Positions 27,831-37,572 of a DNA stretch of 48,372 nt are shown one piece after another. This stretch comes from Alloyangia mangrovi (GTDB taxonomy: Bacteria; Pseudomonadota; Alphaproteobacteria; Rhodobacterales; Rhodobacteraceae). The notes beneath the pieces are model-generated. The model did no database searches. It had not been told where the DNA came from and worked only from the letters and a program-made list of their open reading frames with translations. Made by a program: the position numbers and the translations under genes. Numbering within the stretch: the stretch's first letter is position 1; every line of letters begins with the position of its first letter. Location: the NCBI RefSeq assembly GCF_002300555.2, contig NZ_NTHN02000043.1, forward strand, positions 1 through 48,372. Direction: 5' to 3'.

Positions 27831-29654
27831 TTTCCGCCCGACTTCGCGTCCTTGGGCTTGCGCTTGAAGGTCGACCGGATGTTGCCGAACACGTCAGGCT
27901 TGGCCCCGTGGCTGCGCATGATCAGGTACTGCTGGGTGAAGGTGATCGTGTTGTTGGTGATCCAGTAGAGCACCAGGCCCGAAGCGAAGCCGCCGAGCAT
28001 GAACATGAACACCCAGGGCATCCAGGCAAAGATCATCGCCTGCGCCGGATCTGCCGGGGTCGGGTTCAGCTTCTGCTGCAGGAACATCGAGATGCCCAGC
28101 AGGATCGGCAGGATGCCTATGAAGATCATGGCCAGCGTCGTGCCCGCCTCGGGAGCCGCCCAGGGCAGCAGGCCAAAGAGGTTGTAGAGTGAGGTGGGAT
28201 CAGGTGCCGAGAGGTCCTGGAACGGGCCGAAGAAGGGCGCGTGCCGCAGCTCGAAGGCCACGAAGATCACCTTGTAGAGCGAGAAGAAGATCGGGATCTG
28301 CAGCAGGATCGGCAGGCAGCCCGAAGCCGGGTTGACCTTCTCGCGCTTGTAGAGGGCCATCATCTCCTGCTGGAGCTTCTGGCGGTCGTCGCCGGCCTTC
28401 TTCTTCATCTCCTCCATCTGCGGCTGCAGTTCCTTCATCTTCGCCATGGAGACGTAGGACTTGTAGGCCAGCGGGAAGAGCAGTGCCTTGAGGAAGATGG
28501 TCAGGGCGATGATCGACACACCCATGTTGCCGATCCACTGGTGCAGATGGTGCAGCAGCCAGAAGATGGGCTTGGTGAGGAAGAAGAACCAGCCCCAGTC
28601 GATGCTGTCGACGAAGCGGTCGACGCCCTGGTCCTGATAGGCGTTGATCACTTCCCAGACCTTGGCGCCCGAGAACATGCGGGTCGAGACCTCGGCAGTG
28701 GCACCGGGGGCGATGGTCTGCGTCGGCAGAACGATCTCTGCCTGATAGATGTCGCGGGCCTCGTTGTACTTGATCGCTTGGCGGTAGCTGGTGCCGCCAT
28801 CGGGGATCAGCACGGTTTCCCAGTAGTGTTCGGTGAAGCCGATCCAGCCGTTCTGCGACACCTGGTAGGTCTCGGCGCGGGTTCCGGCTTCGGCTGCCGG
28901 GTCGAAATCACGGATTTTCTTGTACTTGTTCTCGGCCAGGGTGCCGTCGGTCATCGAGACCGAGCCCTCGTGCAGCACGAAGAAGTTCTTGAGATCCGCC
29001 GGCTCCCCGTGGCGGGCAAGGATGCCGTAGGGTGCGGCGGAGACTTCGGCGCCCGAGGTGTTCTCCACCGACTGGGTGACGCGGAACATGAACTTCTCGT
29101 CGACGGCGAAGGTACGGCGGAAGATCAGGCCGGCGGGGCTGTCCCAGCGCAGGGTGACCGGGCTGTCGACATCGAGGGTCTCGCCGCTTTCGACGCTCCA
29201 CTCGGTGTTCGGACCGGGCACGTCGCCGGCCTGCAGCCCGTTGCCGGGGGCCCAGCCGTAGACGGCGTAATAGGGGCTGTCGCTGCCCACGGGCTCGAGC
29301 AGCGTCACCATCGGCGAGCTCTCGTCGTTGGTCTCGTGGTACTGGCTCAGCTTGAGATCGTCGATCCGGCCGCCGGTGAGGGCGATGGAGCCGATCAGGT
29401 TCGGCGCGGCGATGTCGACGCGCGCGGTTTCGAGCGTGGCCGCGGGGGTCGCGGTGGAGGCCGGGGCCTCGGTCGTCTCGGTCGCCGCATTCGGCGCGGT
29501 CACGCCGGGCGCGGTCTCCGAGCGTCTGCTCGGTCGCGGCCGGGGCCGTCGCGTCCACCGTCGTTTCCGGTGGCGGGAAAAGCAGGAACCAGACGAGGAT
29601 CACGACGAAGCTCAGCGCCGTGGCGATGAGCAGATTCTTGTTCTGATTGTCCAT
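27827..29654 (-). CDS. yidC: Membrane protein insertase YidC, frameshifted near N-terminus
   Basis: YidC inserts proteins into the inner membrane, with or without SecYEG, and is essential in most Gram-negatives. The N-terminus starts at 29654 (MDNQNKNLLIATALSFVVILVWF, TM1), then the frame breaks near 29518-29519. The rest is in another frame: the periplasmic beta-sandwich domain (about 70-330) and the five-helix insertase core (QPIL-type amphipathic region, GCLPILLQIPIFFSLYKV, NTITFTQQYLIM). Removing one G at the GG on the minus strand joins TEQTL to ETAPGVTAPNA and yields 608 residues. Without the join, TM1 is lost, so an indel error is much more likely than true loss. Confidence 0.93.
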
Positions 29655-30030
29655 GCGAGAGACCGCCACCTGTCCTTGGAAAGTCAAGGCCGGGTTCAAC
29701 AGGGCGGACCCCCAAAGGTCAAGCCGAATCATGACCGAAAAGGGGGTTTGTCGGCGTTTCAGGCCATGGAGCGTGGCGTTACAGAGAGGTGGGGCAGCGC
29801 GGGCAGGCTCGATCAGGCCGAGCGATCGCGGACGGCTCCGCCGAGTGGGCAAGGGCGCAAGCTGGCCAGGGCGCACCGGATGCGTGGCCTGGGGGACGCC
29901 AAACAGCATGTCCTCTCCGCGACTTCGACGGAGGCAGGCTGACGACTGGCCGGCGTGGGCGCCTGCATGGGGGCCGGCTTGCGATGGCGCGGGAGACCAG
30001 CGGCGGTCCGATTGGAGCAGGTGCGGGGGG
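29655..30030. other. 376-bp interval upstream of yidC with no gene
   Basis: No credible reading frame, tRNA or RNase P RNA is seen on either strand. The short leader before yidC holds AAGGACAGGTGG as its probable ribosome site. It has the GC content of the neighbourhood. Confidence 0.5.
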
Positions 30031-31594
30031 TCAGCCGTTGCTGCGTCCGAGTTTCTGCGCAGCGGCGATGTTCAGCGCGTGCGCGCGGGCCCATTCGGCG
30101 AGCTGCGGTGCGGGCATGGGGCGGGCGATTCCGAATCCCTGCGCGTGGTCGCAGCCGAGCTGTGCCAGCAGGGCGTGTTCGCCACTGCTCTCGACACCCT
30201 CGGCCACGGTTTCCAGGCCCAGGCGGTCCGCCAGCCCGAGGATTGCCGCGAGCATGCGCCGCTGGTCCTCGCTGCGGTCGATGCGGGTGACGAAGCTGCG
30301 GTCGATTTTCAGCCGGTGTACGGTGACCCGCCGCAGCGCGCCGATCGAGGCGTGACCAGTGCCGAAATCATCGAGGTCGATGCGGCAGCCGATCCGCGCC
30401 AGCGCTGAAATATTGCGGGCGATGATCCCGTCGGGGCTTTCGGCGATCACCGTTTCGAGCACTTCCACCCCGAGTCGGCTGGCGGGCAGGCCGAAGCGGT
30501 CGAGATCCCATTTCAGGCGGTCGACGAGCCGCGGATTGCGCAGCTCGACCTCGGAGAAGTTGATGCTGACGCGGGGGATGCGCAGCCCGTCCTGATCCCA
30601 GCCGCGCAGCGCCGTCAGGCTGTGGTGCAGCACCGCGTCGCTGAGCTGTTCCATGCGGCCCGAATCCTGCAGCGCTTCGAGAAACCGGGCGGGGGGGCAC
30701 GATGCCATGCTGCGGGTGCATCCAGCGCACCAGGGCCTCCACCCCGCTGATCTCGCCGGTCGAGGTGCAGAGCTGCGGCTGGTACCAGGGCTGGATCTGC
30801 CCTTTCGCCAGAGCGGTTTCGACCTCGGAGAGCAGGGCGGTGCGCGCCCGACGCTCGGCGCGCATCCCCTCGCTCCAGGCACGGATGGCGGAGGGGGCAT
30901 TGTCCATCGCCTCGCGCAGCGCGGCCTGGGCGCAGTCGAGCATGTCGGAGCCCTCGGCCCCCTTGCGAAGCCGCGAGGAGCCGCAGAAGCCGATGGCGAC
31001 TGAAAGGTAATGCACGCCCGTGTCAGTGGCGGCGGGCTCTTCCAACCCATGCTGAAGCCGGTCGGCAAGGGCAAGCAGCGCCTCGAGATCGAGGCGGAGT
31101 CCGGGGGCGATCAGCGCCATGAAGCGCGAGTCGCCGATACGCATCGCGCTGTCTTCGGGGCGCAGCAGCTCGCGCAGGCGGTGGAGGAAGAGCACCCGCA
31201 GGGTTTCCGCCACCTCCTCGCCTATGCGGCGCGAGATGGTGTCCAGCCCCTCGGCTTCGAAGAGCAGGCAGGCGGTGTGCATTTCCGCGGCGCGGGCGCG
31301 CTCATAGCTGTCTTCGGCAAGCTCCTGCGCCATGGCCATGCTGACGAGGTCGCGTCCACTGCGGGCGCTGCTGAGGGCAGCGTGGGAGTCGCCAGTGAGC
31401 AGCAGCCCGTAGATCAGCGGAATGGTCAGCGCCAGCGCCAGAAGGAGCACTTCCCCACCAAGCCAGAAGCCGGCAAGGGAGATGGCGGGGAGAAAGGCCA
31501 GCATGTGCGGCCCGAGCATCCAGCGGTGCAGCAGCGCCCGTGTCCGTGCCGCACTGTGGTGGAGAGGTGGCCTATATGCGTGATCCGGCGGCAT
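30031..31594 (-). CDS. Cyclic-di-GMP signalling protein (degenerate GGDEF plus EAL), frameshifted
   Basis: Two N-terminal membrane segments (about 30-68), then a GGDEF-like domain whose active-site loop reads GDSRF rather than GGDEF, so it probably does not make c-di-GMP. A full EAL domain follows with E-A-L (VEALVRW), INFSE, EVLETVI, DLDDFGTG, LKIDRSF and AEGVES, the metal and catalytic residues of a phosphodiesterase. The frame breaks at a run of seven G (30691-30697): HPQHGIVPP must join ARFLEALQDSGRM. Removing one base gives 520 residues. It sits inside the rpmH-yidC cluster, an unusual place for a c-di-GMP protein. Confidence 0.87.
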
Positions 31595-31655
31595 GGTGCG
31601 CCCCCTGCGTCGTCAGAGACGGCACCAGAACTAGCGCAAAGGGGTAAGGCGAGGC

Positions 31656-32546
31656 TTAACGCAGGTCGGGAATCCCGTCGTCGGCATCGGGCGCGCGCTT
31701 TGTCATGTCGCGCATCAGCCCGGCAAAGTCGAAGAGCTTGGGGTCCATCATGTGCGATGGACGGATGTTGGTCAGCGCCTTGAACATCACCTGGCGCCGA
31801 CCGGGGGAGTTCTTCTCCCAGCCATCGAGGATCTGCTTCACCTGCTGCCGCTGCAGCCCGTCCTGCGAGCCGCAGAGATCGCAGGGGATGATCGGGTAGT
31901 TCATCGAGCGGGCGAATTTCTCGCAATCCGCCTCGGAGACATGCGCCAGCGGGCGGTAGACGAAGAGGTCACCCTCCTCGTTGACCAGCTTCGGCGGCAT
32001 GGTGGCAAGCCGTCCGCCGTGGAAGAGGTTCATGAAGAAGGTCTCGAGGATGTCGTCGCGGTGGTGGCCCAGCACGACCGCAGAACAGCCCTCCTCGCGG
32101 GCGATGCGGTAGAGGTTGCCGCGGCGCAGGCGCGAGCAGAGCGCGCAGTAGGTGCGGCCCTGCGGGACCTTGTCCATGACGATCGAATAGGTGTCCTGAT
32201 ACTCGATCCGGTGCGGCACGCCCATCTTCTCGAGAAACTCGGGCAGCACCGTCGCAGGAAAGCCCGGCTGGCCCTGGTCGAGGTTGCAGGCGAGGATCTC
32301 GACCGGCAGCAGGCCACGCCACTTCAGCTCGTGCAGCACGGCGAGCAATGTGTAGCTATCCTTGCCACCCGAGAGGCAGACCAGCCATCTGGGCATGGAG
32401 CCATCCTCGCGGCGTTCGATCATGCCGTATTGCTCCACCGCCTCGCGGGTGTTCTGCACGATGCGCTTGCGCAGCTTCTTGAACTCGGTGCTCTTGGGGG
32501 CGCCGTAGAACAGCGGGTGGATGTCGTCGGCGTCGTCGTCGAACAT
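31656..32546 (-). CDS. ttcA: tRNA 2-thiocytidine biosynthesis protein TtcA
   Basis: The 296-residue enzyme makes s2C32 in certain tRNAs. It has the PP-loop SGGKDS (59-64) and two CxxC pairs (C134/C137 in TYCALC and C222/C225 in PCDLC) that hold an iron-sulfur cluster in the family. [15 protein letters not shown] is also typical. The ATG at 32546 is chosen; the open frame extends upstream but without homology. The gene follows yidD with 8 bp between. Confidence 0.94.
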   Translation of the reverse strand: MFDDDADDIHPLFYGAPKSTEFKKLRKRIVQNTREAVEQYGMIERREDGSMPRWLVCLSGGKDSYTLLAVLHELKWRGLLPVEILACNLDQGQPGFPATVLPEFLEKMGVPHRIEYQDTYSIVMDKVPQGRTYCALCSRLRRGNLYRIAREEGCSAVVLGHHRDDILETFFMNLFHGGRLATMPPKLVNEEGDLFVYRPLAHVSEADCEKFARSMNYPIIPCDLCGSQDGLQRQQVKQILDGWEKNSPGRRQVMFKALTNIRPSHMMDPKLFDFAGLMRDMTKRAPDADDGIPDLR

Positions 32547-32554
32547 GGGCGGCC

Positions 32555-32776
32555 TCAATCGGGGACGTTGTCGATGCCGGACCCGCCGAGCGGGTGGCAG
32601 CGCAGGATGCGGCGGATCGTCAGGTAGGAGCCCTTGACCGCCCCATGCTTCTCGAGCGCCTCGAGCGCGTAGGCGGAGCAGGTCGGCTGGAAGCGGCAGC
32701 CATGGCCGACCCAGGGCGAGAAGATCAGGCGATAGGCGCGGACGGGCAGGGCAGCGATATGCGCGAGCGGGCTCAC
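32555..32776 (-). CDS. yidD: Membrane protein insertion efficiency factor YidD
   Basis: This 73-residue YidD-family protein has an amphipathic N-terminal helix, the family core [23 protein letters not shown] and the conserved [14 protein letters not shown] end. It helps YidC-dependent insertion. It overlaps rnpA by 4 bases, as in the canonical rpmH-rnpA-yidD-yidC order, though here ttcA and the EAL gene intervene before yidC. Confidence 0.93.
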   Translation of the reverse strand: MSPLAHIAALPVRAYRLIFSPWVGHGCRFQPTCSAYALEALEKHGAVKGSYLTIRRILRCHPLGGSGIDNVPD

Positions 32777-33150
32777 GACTGCGGCTTCCGGGGCTTCCGC
32801 GGCGCATGAATCTGCCGCACCGCCTGCGCAAGCTCGCCCTGCAGTGCGGTGAACTCGCGCTCGGCGGTTGCACCGGCGCGGCCGATCAGCACGTAATCCC
32901 AGCCCGGCTTGCCGAGCTCCGGCAGGCCGAGGCGCGCGATCTCGCGCAGCCGGCGCTTGGCGCGGTTGCGGGCGACGGCATTGCCGACCTTCTTCGAGCA
33001 GGTGAAGCCCACGCGGATGAGGTCGGAGCCGTCATCGCGGTAGCGCGCCTGAAGCAGGAAGGACGGCACCGGCTGTCGCCGGGCACGCGCCGCCGCAAGG
33101 AAATCGCTGCGCTTGCGCAGGACCTCGAGCTTCGGGGTATCCGTCCCCAT
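32773..33150 (-). CDS. rnpA: Ribonuclease P protein component RnpA
   Basis: At 125 residues from the chosen ATG, this is the basic protein subunit of RNase P, which removes 5' leaders from pre-tRNA. The RNR signature is [25 protein letters not shown], with [13 protein letters not shown] near the start. The ATG at 33150 follows AAGG at 8 bases. The frame stays open farther upstream, and an ATG at 33267 (just after the rpmH stop) would add 39 residues; that extension lacks a ribosome site. Confidence 0.9.
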   Translation of the reverse strand: MGTDTPKLEVLRKRSDFLAAARARRQPVPSFLLQARYRDDGSDLIRVGFTCSKKVGNAVARNRAKRRLREIARLGLPELGKPGWDYVLIGRAGATAEREFTALQGELAQAVRQIHAPRKPRKPQS

Positions 33151-33283
33151 CAGGGCATCGCCTTGGGCGTTGCTGAGTTCCGCATCCGCACGCACGCCAA
33201 GCGCAAAGGCCGCCCCGGTCTGTCCCGAAGCGGCCTTGGCCGGTGTCTTGTGCACACGCTCCGCCATGGGCAGAGCGCGCGGC

Positions 33284-33418
33284 TCAGGCGCTGAGCTTCT
33301 TGCGGCCGCGTGCGCGGCGCGCATTCAGAACCGCGCGGCCGCCTTTGGTGGCCATCCGGGCACGGAAGCCGTGGCGGCGCTTGCGAACGAGGTTCGAAGG
33401 CTGAAAGGTGCGTTTCAT
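33284..33418 (-). CDS. rpmH: 50S ribosomal protein L34
   Basis: 44 residues: [20 protein letters not shown], then [24 protein letters not shown]. It is the complete, textbook L34 sequence and one of the smallest ribosomal proteins. First gene of the rpmH-rnpA-yidD operon, under the strong promoter at 33582-33610 with a leader of about 150 nt. Confidence 0.98.
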   Translation of the reverse strand: MKRTFQPSNLVRKRRHGFRARMATKGGRAVLNARRARGRKKLSA

Positions 33419-33768
33419 CGCGCTCTTCTCCGTCTGATCTGGCCTCGGGGGAGGCCGGTCTGTCTACATGGTCTCATTGCTGCCTGCGGCGTCCGCCCGG
33501 TGCGCCAGTGGATTGGCAGCAAGAGCTTACATCACAGAAGGCCCTAAGCGGATTCGCCGGGCCGGGTCATTCGAGGCCCGTGCTATAGGCAGGAGTGGCT
33601 CCCGTGTCAAACCTCTAACCGGACCTGCGGGCAAGATTTCCGAAGCCGGGCGTGTTGCGCCCTTGCAGGTTCGGTGCTCGGGGCGCAAGACGGCGCGCAT
33701 GGACGGGTCGTGATCAAGGCCGCGTGATAGGGCTGTGCGCGGGCGATTCCGCACGCCATTCTAGGAGG
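33419..33768. other. 350-bp divergent intergenic region upstream of rpmH
   Basis: It contains the rpmH promoter and about 150 nt of its untranslated leader. I looked for DnaA boxes, because rpmH is near oriC in some bacteria, and see none matching TTATCCACA. No other gene is evident. Confidence 0.6.
33582..33610 (-). promoter_or_regulatory. Strong sigma-70 promoter of rpmH-rnpA-yidD
   Basis: On the minus strand, consensus TTGACA (33610-33605), a 17-bp spacer and TATAGC (33587-33582). Confidence 0.85.
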
Positions 33769-34510
33769 ATGACAGATCAGGACCCTACTCCTCCGCCTTC
33801 CCGCGCCCGCCTCCTGCGGCACCTGCCACTGGCACTGATCGCGCTGGTTGCGGTGATCGGTGCGCTCACGCTGCGCGACTACATCAGTTTCGACACGCTG
33901 CGCGAGAATCGGTCGGCGCTGCTGGCGCTGCGCGACAGCAATTACCTGGCGCTCGCCGGGGGGATTCGTCGCGGCCTATGTCGCCATCGTCGCCTTCTCG
34001 CTGCCGGGGGCCGCGGTCGCTTCGGTGACCGGAGGCTTCCTCTTCGGCCTCGGACCGGGCACGGCGCTGAACGTGCTCTCGGCCAGCCTTGGTGCCGTCG
34101 CCATCTTTCTCGCGGCACGCGCCGGGCTGGGGCGGGTGCTCGCGGCCAGGCTCGATGCCTCCGAGGGCAAGCTGAAGACACTGCGCGACGGACTGCGGCA
34201 GAACGAGGTGAGCGTGCTGCTGCTGCTGCGGCTGGTACCGGCGGTGCCCTTCTTCGTGGCGAACCTGCTGCCCGCGCTGGTCGGCGTCGGGCTCTGGAAC
34301 TTTGCCTGGACGACCGCCTTGGGCATCATTCCGGGGGCGCTGGTCTTCACCTCGATCGGGGTGGGGGTCGGTTCTGTCTTCGACCGGGGCGAGACGCCGG
34401 ACCTGAGCCTGCTCTGGGCGCCGCAGGTCATCGGCCCGCTGCTGGGGCTCGCCGCGCTGGCGGCGCTGCCGATCATTCTGCGCTCTTGGCGAGCGCGCAA
34501 GGGTATCTGA
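33769..34510 (+). CDS. TVP38/TMEM64 (VTT-domain) membrane protein, frameshifted
   Basis: Membrane protein of the SNARE-associated/VTT (DedA-related) family with about five to six hydrophobic segments, including FSLPGAAVASVTGGFLFGLGPG and LLLRLVPAVPFFVANLLPALVGV. The frame breaks at a run of six G (33958-33963); five are needed to join LALAGG to FVAAYVAIVAFS. The restored protein has 246 residues. The ATG at 33769 has an odd feature: AGGAGG is directly against it. Nineteen bp later is the FAD oxidoreductase; the two functions are fused in some proteobacterial proteins, so a shared role is likely. Function may concern lipid or membrane homeostasis (inference). Confidence 0.85.
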
Positions 34511-34529
34511 GGTCAGGGAGACGCGTGCC

Positions 34530-35948
34530 ATGGAAACGATCAAGACCGACCTTCTGATCATCGGCGCCGGCTCGGGCGGGCTCTCGGTCGCCGCGGGCGC
34601 GGTGCAGATGGGGGCCAGCGTGGTGCTGGTCGAGCGCGGCGAGATGGGCGGGGATTGCCTGAACTACGGCTGCGTACCCTCGAAGGCGCTTATTGCGGCT
34701 GCGGCGCAGGCCTACGCCCCCGAGGTCTCCGGTGCCTTCGGTGTCGATCTGGAGGCGCCGCGCGTCGATTGGCCCCGCGTCCGCGCCCATGTGCAGGAGA
34801 TCATCGCCCGCATCGCTCCGGTGGATTCGCAGGAGCGCTTCGAGGGGCTCGGCGTGCGGGTCATCCGCGAACAGGCGCGCTTCGTGTCGGCCCGCGAGGT
34901 CGAGGCGGGGCGCCACCGCATCACCGCGCGCCGCATCGTGCTGGCCACGGGGTCGGCCCCCGCCGTGCCGCCGGTTCCGGGGCTCGCGGATGTTCCCTAT
35001 CTGACCAATGAGACCCTCTGGGGGCTGGACACGCTGCCCGCTCAGCTGCTGATTCTCGGCGGCGGCCCCATCGGTATGGAGATGGCGCAGGCTTTCCGAA
35101 GATTCGGATCGCAGGTCACCGTGGTCGAGGGGGCGCGGGCGCTCGGACGGGAAGACCCGGAAATGGCGGCGATCGTGCTCGACCACCTGCGCAGCGAGGG
35201 GGTGACGATTCTCGAAGGCGAAACCGTGACGGCGGCCAGCCAGAAGGGCAGCGCCATCGATTTGCAGTTGGAAAGCGGCAAGACCCTCACCGGCTCGCAC
35301 CTGCTGATCGCGGCGGGGCGCCGGCCGAACACCGCGGGGCTCGGGCTGGAGGTGGCCGGGATCGATTCGACCAAGACGGGCATCAAGGTCGACGCAGGTC
35401 TGCGCACGACAAACCGCAGGGTCTATGCCATCGGCGACGCGGCGGGCGGGCTGCAGTTCACCCATCTGGCAGGCTACCACGCCGGCATCGTGATCCGTTC
35501 GGCGCTCTTCGGCCTGCCGGCCAAGGTCGCGACGCACCACATTCCCCGCGCCACCTACACGCGGCCCGAGCTTGCCCATGTCGGCCTCACTGAGGTGGAG
35601 GCGCGGCAGCGCTATGGCGAGAAGCTCGAGGTGCTGCGCGAGGCGCTGCAACACAACGACCGCGCCATCGCCGAGCGCGAGACCGCCGGTCTGGCCAAGG
35701 TCATGGTGCACAAGGGGCGGCCCGTGGGGGCCACGATCGTCGGCGCGCAGGCCGGCGATCTCATCTCCACATGGGCGCTGGCGCTCTCGGCAAAGGTGAA
35801 GATCAGCCAGATCGCGGGCATGGTCGCGCCCTATCCGACGTTGGGGGAGCTTAACAAACGGGTTGCCGGATCCTATTTCACACCCAGATTGTTTGAAAAC
35901 CGCACGGTCAAGGCTGTTACACGAACAGTTCAACGCCTGCTCCCCTGA
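34530..35948 (+). CDS. FAD-dependent pyridine nucleotide-disulfide oxidoreductase, mercuric-reductase-like
   Basis: The 472-residue flavoenzyme has an N-terminal FAD fold GAGSGGLS (12-19), the redox disulfide CLNYGC (C43/C48) followed by VPSK, a NAD(P) fold GGGPIGMEMAQAF, the second FAD motif AIGDAAGG, and a C-terminal dimerisation domain. The catalytic His-Glu of lipoamide dehydrogenase (HAHPT..E) is replaced by VAPYPTLGE without the His, and there is no C-terminal Cys pair or HMA domain as in true mercuric reductase. So it is not a standard lipoamide dehydrogenase, and the substrate is unknown. It follows the VTT-domain gene in an apparent operon. Confidence 0.9.
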   Translation: METIKTDLLIIGAGSGGLSVAAGAVQMGASVVLVERGEMGGDCLNYGCVPSKALIAAAAQAYAPEVSGAFGVDLEAPRVDWPRVRAHVQEIIARIAPVDSQERFEGLGVRVIREQARFVSAREVEAGRHRITARRIVLATGSAPAVPPVPGLADVPYLTNETLWGLDTLPAQLLILGGGPIGMEMAQAFRRFGSQVTVVEGARALGREDPEMAAIVLDHLRSEGVTILEGETVTAASQKGSAIDLQLESGKTLTGSHLLIAAGRRPNTAGLGLEVAGIDSTKTGIKVDAGLRTTNRRVYAIGDAAGGLQFTHLAGYHAGIVIRSALFGLPAKVATHHIPRATYTRPELAHVGLTEVEARQRYGEKLEVLREALQHNDRAIAERETAGLAKVMVHKGRPVGATIVGAQAGDLISTWALALSAKVKISQIAGMVAPYPTLGELNKRVAGSYFTPRLFENRTVKAVTRTVQRLLP

Positions 35949-35967
35949 AAGCTCAAGACCGCCCTTC

Positions 35968-37349
35968 ATGTTCAACTCGCTCTCAGGCCGCTTTCTTGTC
36001 CTCACGACCGTTTTCGTGATGCTGGCCGAAGTGCTGATCTTCGTGCCCTCGGTGGCGCGATTCCGGCAGGATTTTCTCAACGACCACCTCGAGCGCGCGC
36101 AGATCGCCTCTCTGGCGCTGCTGGCCGACGACGTGCTGGCGCCCGAGCTCGAGGCCGAACTTCTCGACAATGCCGGGGTCTACAACGTCGTGCTGCAGCG
36201 CGACGAACGGCGCGAACTGGCGCTGTCGTCGCCGATGCCGAGCTCGGTGGACGAGACCTACGATCTGCGCGAGGCAGGCCCGCTGATCCTGATGAAGGAC
36301 GCGCTGAAACGGCTGATCGACCCCAATCCCCGGCTGATCCGGGTGCTCGGCTATCCCAAGGACGACGGTGGCGAGCTGATCGAGGTCACCATGGACAGCC
36401 TGCCGCTTCGCACCGCGATGATCGACTTCGGTCTCGGGGTGTTGCTGGTCTCGGCGCTGCTGTCGCTGATCACCGCGCTGCTGCTCTTCCTGGCGGTGCG
36501 GGTGCTGCTGGTGAAGCCGATCAAGGGAGTTGTCGGCCACATGCAGCGCTACGCGGAGGATCCCGAGGACGCGCGGCGGATCATCAAGCCCATCGCCAGC
36601 GTGCGCGAGATTCGCGAGGCCGAGGAGGCGCTGAAATCCCTCGAGACACAGCTCTCGCAGTCGCTGCGGCAGAAGGAGCGGCTGGCGCAGCTTGGTGGCG
36701 CTGTGGCGCGGGTCAGCCACGACCTGCGCAACATCCTCAGCTCGGCGCAGCTCTTCACCGACCGCATCGAGATGTCCGAGGATCCGGCGGTGAAGCGCAT
36801 GGCGCCCAAGCTGGTCAGCTCGATCACCCGAGCCGTGTCGCTCTGCGAGACGACGCTGGCCTTCGGCAAGGCCGAGGAGCCCGCGCCGATGCTCACCCAG
36901 TTCAACCTCGCCGAGCTGGTGAACGAGGTGCTCGAGGCTGAGCGGCTGGCGATCGGCGAGCACGAGGTGAGTCTCTCGGAGGACATTCCCGCTTCGATGC
37001 AGATTCGCGGCGATCCCGAGCAGATTTATCGCGCCATCGGGAATCTCGTGCGCAACGCCCGTCAGGCGATCACCGGCTCCGGCGTGGAGGGCGAGATCGC
37101 CGTATCGGCCGGGCCGAGGAGGACGCCTGGGTGATCGAGGTCACCGATACCGGCCCCGGGCTGCCGCCGAAGGCGCGCGAGCATCTCTTCCAGCCCTTCC
37201 AGGGCGGCGCGCGCAAGGGCGGGGCGGGACTCGGTTTGGCCATCGTTGCCGAGCTGGTGCGGAATCACGGCGGGAAACTGCAGCTCCTGCGCTCCGACAA
37301 GGGCGGCACCTGCTTCGAAATTCGCCTTCCTACCGGTGACTTAGGGTAA
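35968..37349 (+). CDS. Sensor histidine kinase, frameshifted
   Basis: It has an N-terminal membrane segment (about 8-28), a periplasmic region (about 30-148), a second segment (about 152-178), a HAMP-like linker, HisKA with H251 in RVSHDLRNILS, and HATPase with GNLVRNARQAI and, after a frame break, TDTGPGLP and GGAGLGLAIVAEL. The frame breaks near 37111-37115; adding one base there gives AGPEEDAWVIEV and a 460-residue protein. The start at 35968 is 19 bp after the flavoprotein stop. No response regulator is adjacent, so it is an orphan by position. Confidence 0.85.
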
Positions 37350-37415
37350 GATCGGAAGTTTTTTTCGAAATCGCTCTTGCGCATCCTCCGAACAAACTCT
37401 AAACCCCGCCCTCAC

Positions 37416-37492
37416 GGACCGATAGCTCAGCTGGATAGAGTACTTGACTACGAATCAAGGGGTCGGGGGTTCGAATCCTCCTCGGTCCGCCA
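37416..37492 (+). tRNA. tRNA-Arg (anticodon ACG)
   Basis: The seven-base acceptor stem GGACCGA pairs with TCGGTCC. The D arm has GCTCAGCTGGATAGAG, the anticodon stem CTTGA/TCAAG encloses CTACGAA (anticodon ACG, read as ICG after editing), and the T arm contains GGTTCGAATC. CCA is encoded. 77 nt with CCA. A bidirectional terminator follows. Confidence 0.97.
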
Positions 37493-37513
37493 CTCCCCAC
37501 CGGGGGACGGCAA

Positions 37514-37552
37514 AAAAAAGAAGGCCACCGCAACGCGGTGGCCTTCTTTTTT
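37514..37552. terminator. Bidirectional terminator between tRNA-Arg and the CbiX-like gene
   Basis: A perfect stem of 12 GC-rich-core pairs, extended by A/T pairs (about 18 in all), with a 3-base loop. T-runs occur on the 3' side on both strands, so it serves both converging units. Confidence 0.93.
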
Positions 37553-37572
37553 GTGTTTCCGCTGCCCCCGGA

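Noticed and set aside
29655-30030. RNase P RNA or other structural RNA upstream of yidC
   Set aside because: The conserved GAGGAAAGTC core of RNase P RNA is absent and no tRNA-like fold is seen.
29813-30094. 93-aa minus-strand open frame upstream of yidC
   Set aside because: Arg/Pro/Ala-rich with no ribosome site and no family pattern.
33419-33768. Chromosomal origin near rpmH
   Set aside because: No DnaA boxes or AT-rich unwinding element, and no dnaA gene nearby.
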